Shown: positions 63,662 to 64,000 of the stretch, piece after piece | Position numbering within the stretch: position 1 is the first letter of the stretch | How the letters are laid out: each line of letters opens with the position of its first letter | Assembly: GCF_023015805.1 (NCBI RefSeq) | Contig: NZ_JALKBA010000009.1 | Span: 104,517 to 168,516, forward strand | DNA: 64,000 bases | Reading direction: 5' to 3' | From: Cellulophaga sp. F20128 | Lineage (GTDB): Bacteria; Bacteroidota; Bacteroidia; Flavobacteriales; Flavobacteriaceae | Notes under the pieces: generated by a model | The model's input: the letters and a program-made list of their open reading frames with translations, nothing else | Database searches by the model: none | Told to the model about the DNA's origin: nothing | Program-made: the position numbers and the translations under genes

Positions 63662-63762
63662 CTATATTGGTTTTATATGATATCATTTGACATCAACAAA
63701 AATTAAAAGCACTGATAATCATAAAATTAACAGTGCTTTGATATTGCCACAATGGCGGTTCG

Positions 63763-63837
63763 TCGGGATGAGAGGATTCGAACCTCCGATCTCTGGTCCC
63801 CCAGACCAGCACTTTAACCGGACTAAGCTACATCCCG
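63763..63837 (-). tRNA. tRNA-Pro (anticodon GGG)
   Basis: The minus strand folds as a cloverleaf: acceptor CGGGATG pairing with CATCCCG, anticodon stem CTGGT/ACCAG around loop CTGGGGG (anticodon GGG), and T arm GGAGG-TTCGAAT-CCTC. CCA is not encoded. The 3' end faces the integrase and is the presumed insertion target of the island. Confidence 0.95.
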
Positions 63838-63913
63838 TATAGAGTGTAAAAATAAAAAGTTTTTATAGATAAGCAACCTATTATCACGTATAAATTTCAT
63901 TAAAAATAGGGCA

Positions 63914-63946
63914 TAAAAAAAGCCCTTATCGTTAGATAAGGGCTTT
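63914..63946 (-). terminator. Terminator of the rRNA operon
   Basis: A perfect 12-bp stem (63919-63930 with 63935-63946, core AAGCCCTTATC) with a 4-nt loop and a T run on the minus strand, 8 nt after the 5S gene. Confidence 0.93.
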
Positions 63947-63953
63947 AAAAAAA

Positions 63954-64000
63954 GGCAGCGGCCTACTCTCCCACAAAAATGCAGTACCATCGGCGCAGAT
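63954..64000 (-). rRNA. rrf: 5S ribosomal RNA, 3' end only
   Basis: The minus strand reads ...GATGGTACTGCATTTTTGTG GGAGAGTAGGCCGCTGCC, the typical 3' part of a Bacteroidota 5S rRNA. The gene continues beyond the window. It indicates the end of an rRNA operon transcribed leftward. Confidence 0.95.

Larger units (their letters stand above)
42050..63762. mobile_element. Accessory island at the tRNA-Pro gene, probably accreted integrative elements
   Basis: Between phhB and the tRNA-Pro gene the sequence changes from tightly packed core genes to AT-rich cargo genes, long spacers, repeats and gene remnants. It ends with a tyrosine integrase beside the tRNA 3' end, and tRNA-like sequences occur at the left edge (42,050) and internally (57,831). 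This is the layout of elements that insert into tRNA genes. Whether any part is still mobile is unknown; only the right-hand section has an integrase. Confidence 0.6.
57831..63762. mobile_element. Right-hand integrative mobilizable element with subtilisin-like protease cargo
   Basis: About 5.9 kb between the internal tRNA-like sequence and the intact tRNA-Pro gene. It carries, in order, a lipoprotein, a T9SS subtilisin-like protease, a long hairpin, a BfmA/BtgA-type mobilization gene and a tyrosine integrase adjacent to the tRNA. A 17-bp direct repeat lies 70-120 bp inside each end. It has no relaxase or conjugation genes that I can see, so transfer would need a helper element. Confidence 0.6.

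Noticed and set aside
1..64000. CRISPR arrays, insertion sequences with transposases, riboswitches
   Set aside because: I found no regularly spaced repeats, no transposase gene and no conserved riboswitch core. A covariance-model scan would be needed to exclude small RNAs.

Overview
The window looks like a chromosome segment from a marine, gliding Flavobacteriaceae bacterium (Bacteroidota), of the Maribacter/Zobellia/Cellulophaga kind; the genus cannot be fixed from sequence reading alone. The evidence is the low GC content, promoters of the Bacteroidota form (TTG, then about 18-19 nt, then TAnnTTTG), few Shine-Dalgarno sequences, many lipoproteins, a GldI-type gliding peptidyl-prolyl isomerase, a protease with a type IX secretion (T9SS) C-terminal sorting domain, and a Bacteroidota-type tyrosine recombinase.

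Positions 1 to about 42,050 are ordinary core chromosome. In order: a DUF1501 / membrane cytochrome c pair; a leftward operon ending mutL-rhomboid-rhomboid-nuclease; ribH and a TPR membrane protein; recF with a lipoprotein and a DUF721 (DciA-like) gene; ndk; a PhoD-like phosphatase; nrnA-gldI-cyclophilin/FKBP; a GH18 chitinase-like lipoprotein; a CBS protein and PepD-type dipeptidase; an amidohydrolase pair; a TrmH methyltransferase; a Ste24-like M48 protease; relA/spoT, a Fur-family regulator and purA; an OstA/LptA-like protein with a class III aminotransferase; a TPR protein, two DUF368 proteins, aroE and thrC; gcvT; a sugar-nucleotide epimerase; and a pterin-4a-carbinolamine dehydratase gene that ends in a strong terminator.

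Positions 42,050 to 63,762 are an accessory island between that dehydratase gene and a tRNA-Pro(GGG) gene. The genes are AT-rich, spacers are long, and remnants are common. Contents: orphan lipoproteins, a class C beta-lactamase-like hydrolase, a three-gene DevBCA/MacAB-like export system, a Crp/Fnr-type regulator, an O-methyltransferase, an ECF sigma factor with a small repeat-containing partner, a peroxiredoxin-like protein, a broken esterase, a porin-BCCT transporter-UspA cluster, a T9SS subtilisin-like protease, a BfmA/BtgA-type mobilization protein and a tyrosine integrase next to the tRNA 3' end. Sequences resembling the 3' end of the tRNA-Pro gene occur at about 42,050 and 57,831 as well as at the intact gene, and a 17-bp direct repeat lies at 57,907 and 63,645. 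I read this as at least two elements accreted at one tRNA attachment site, the right-hand one (about 5.9 kb) still carrying its integrase. Within the island a family of hairpin-bearing intergenic repeats separates the cargo genes and includes a copied 3' end of the methyltransferase gene.

Positions 63,763 to 64,000 hold the tRNA-Pro gene, a strong terminator and the 3' end of a 5S rRNA gene, all on the minus strand, so the window ends at the tail of a ribosomal RNA operon. No CRISPR array was seen.
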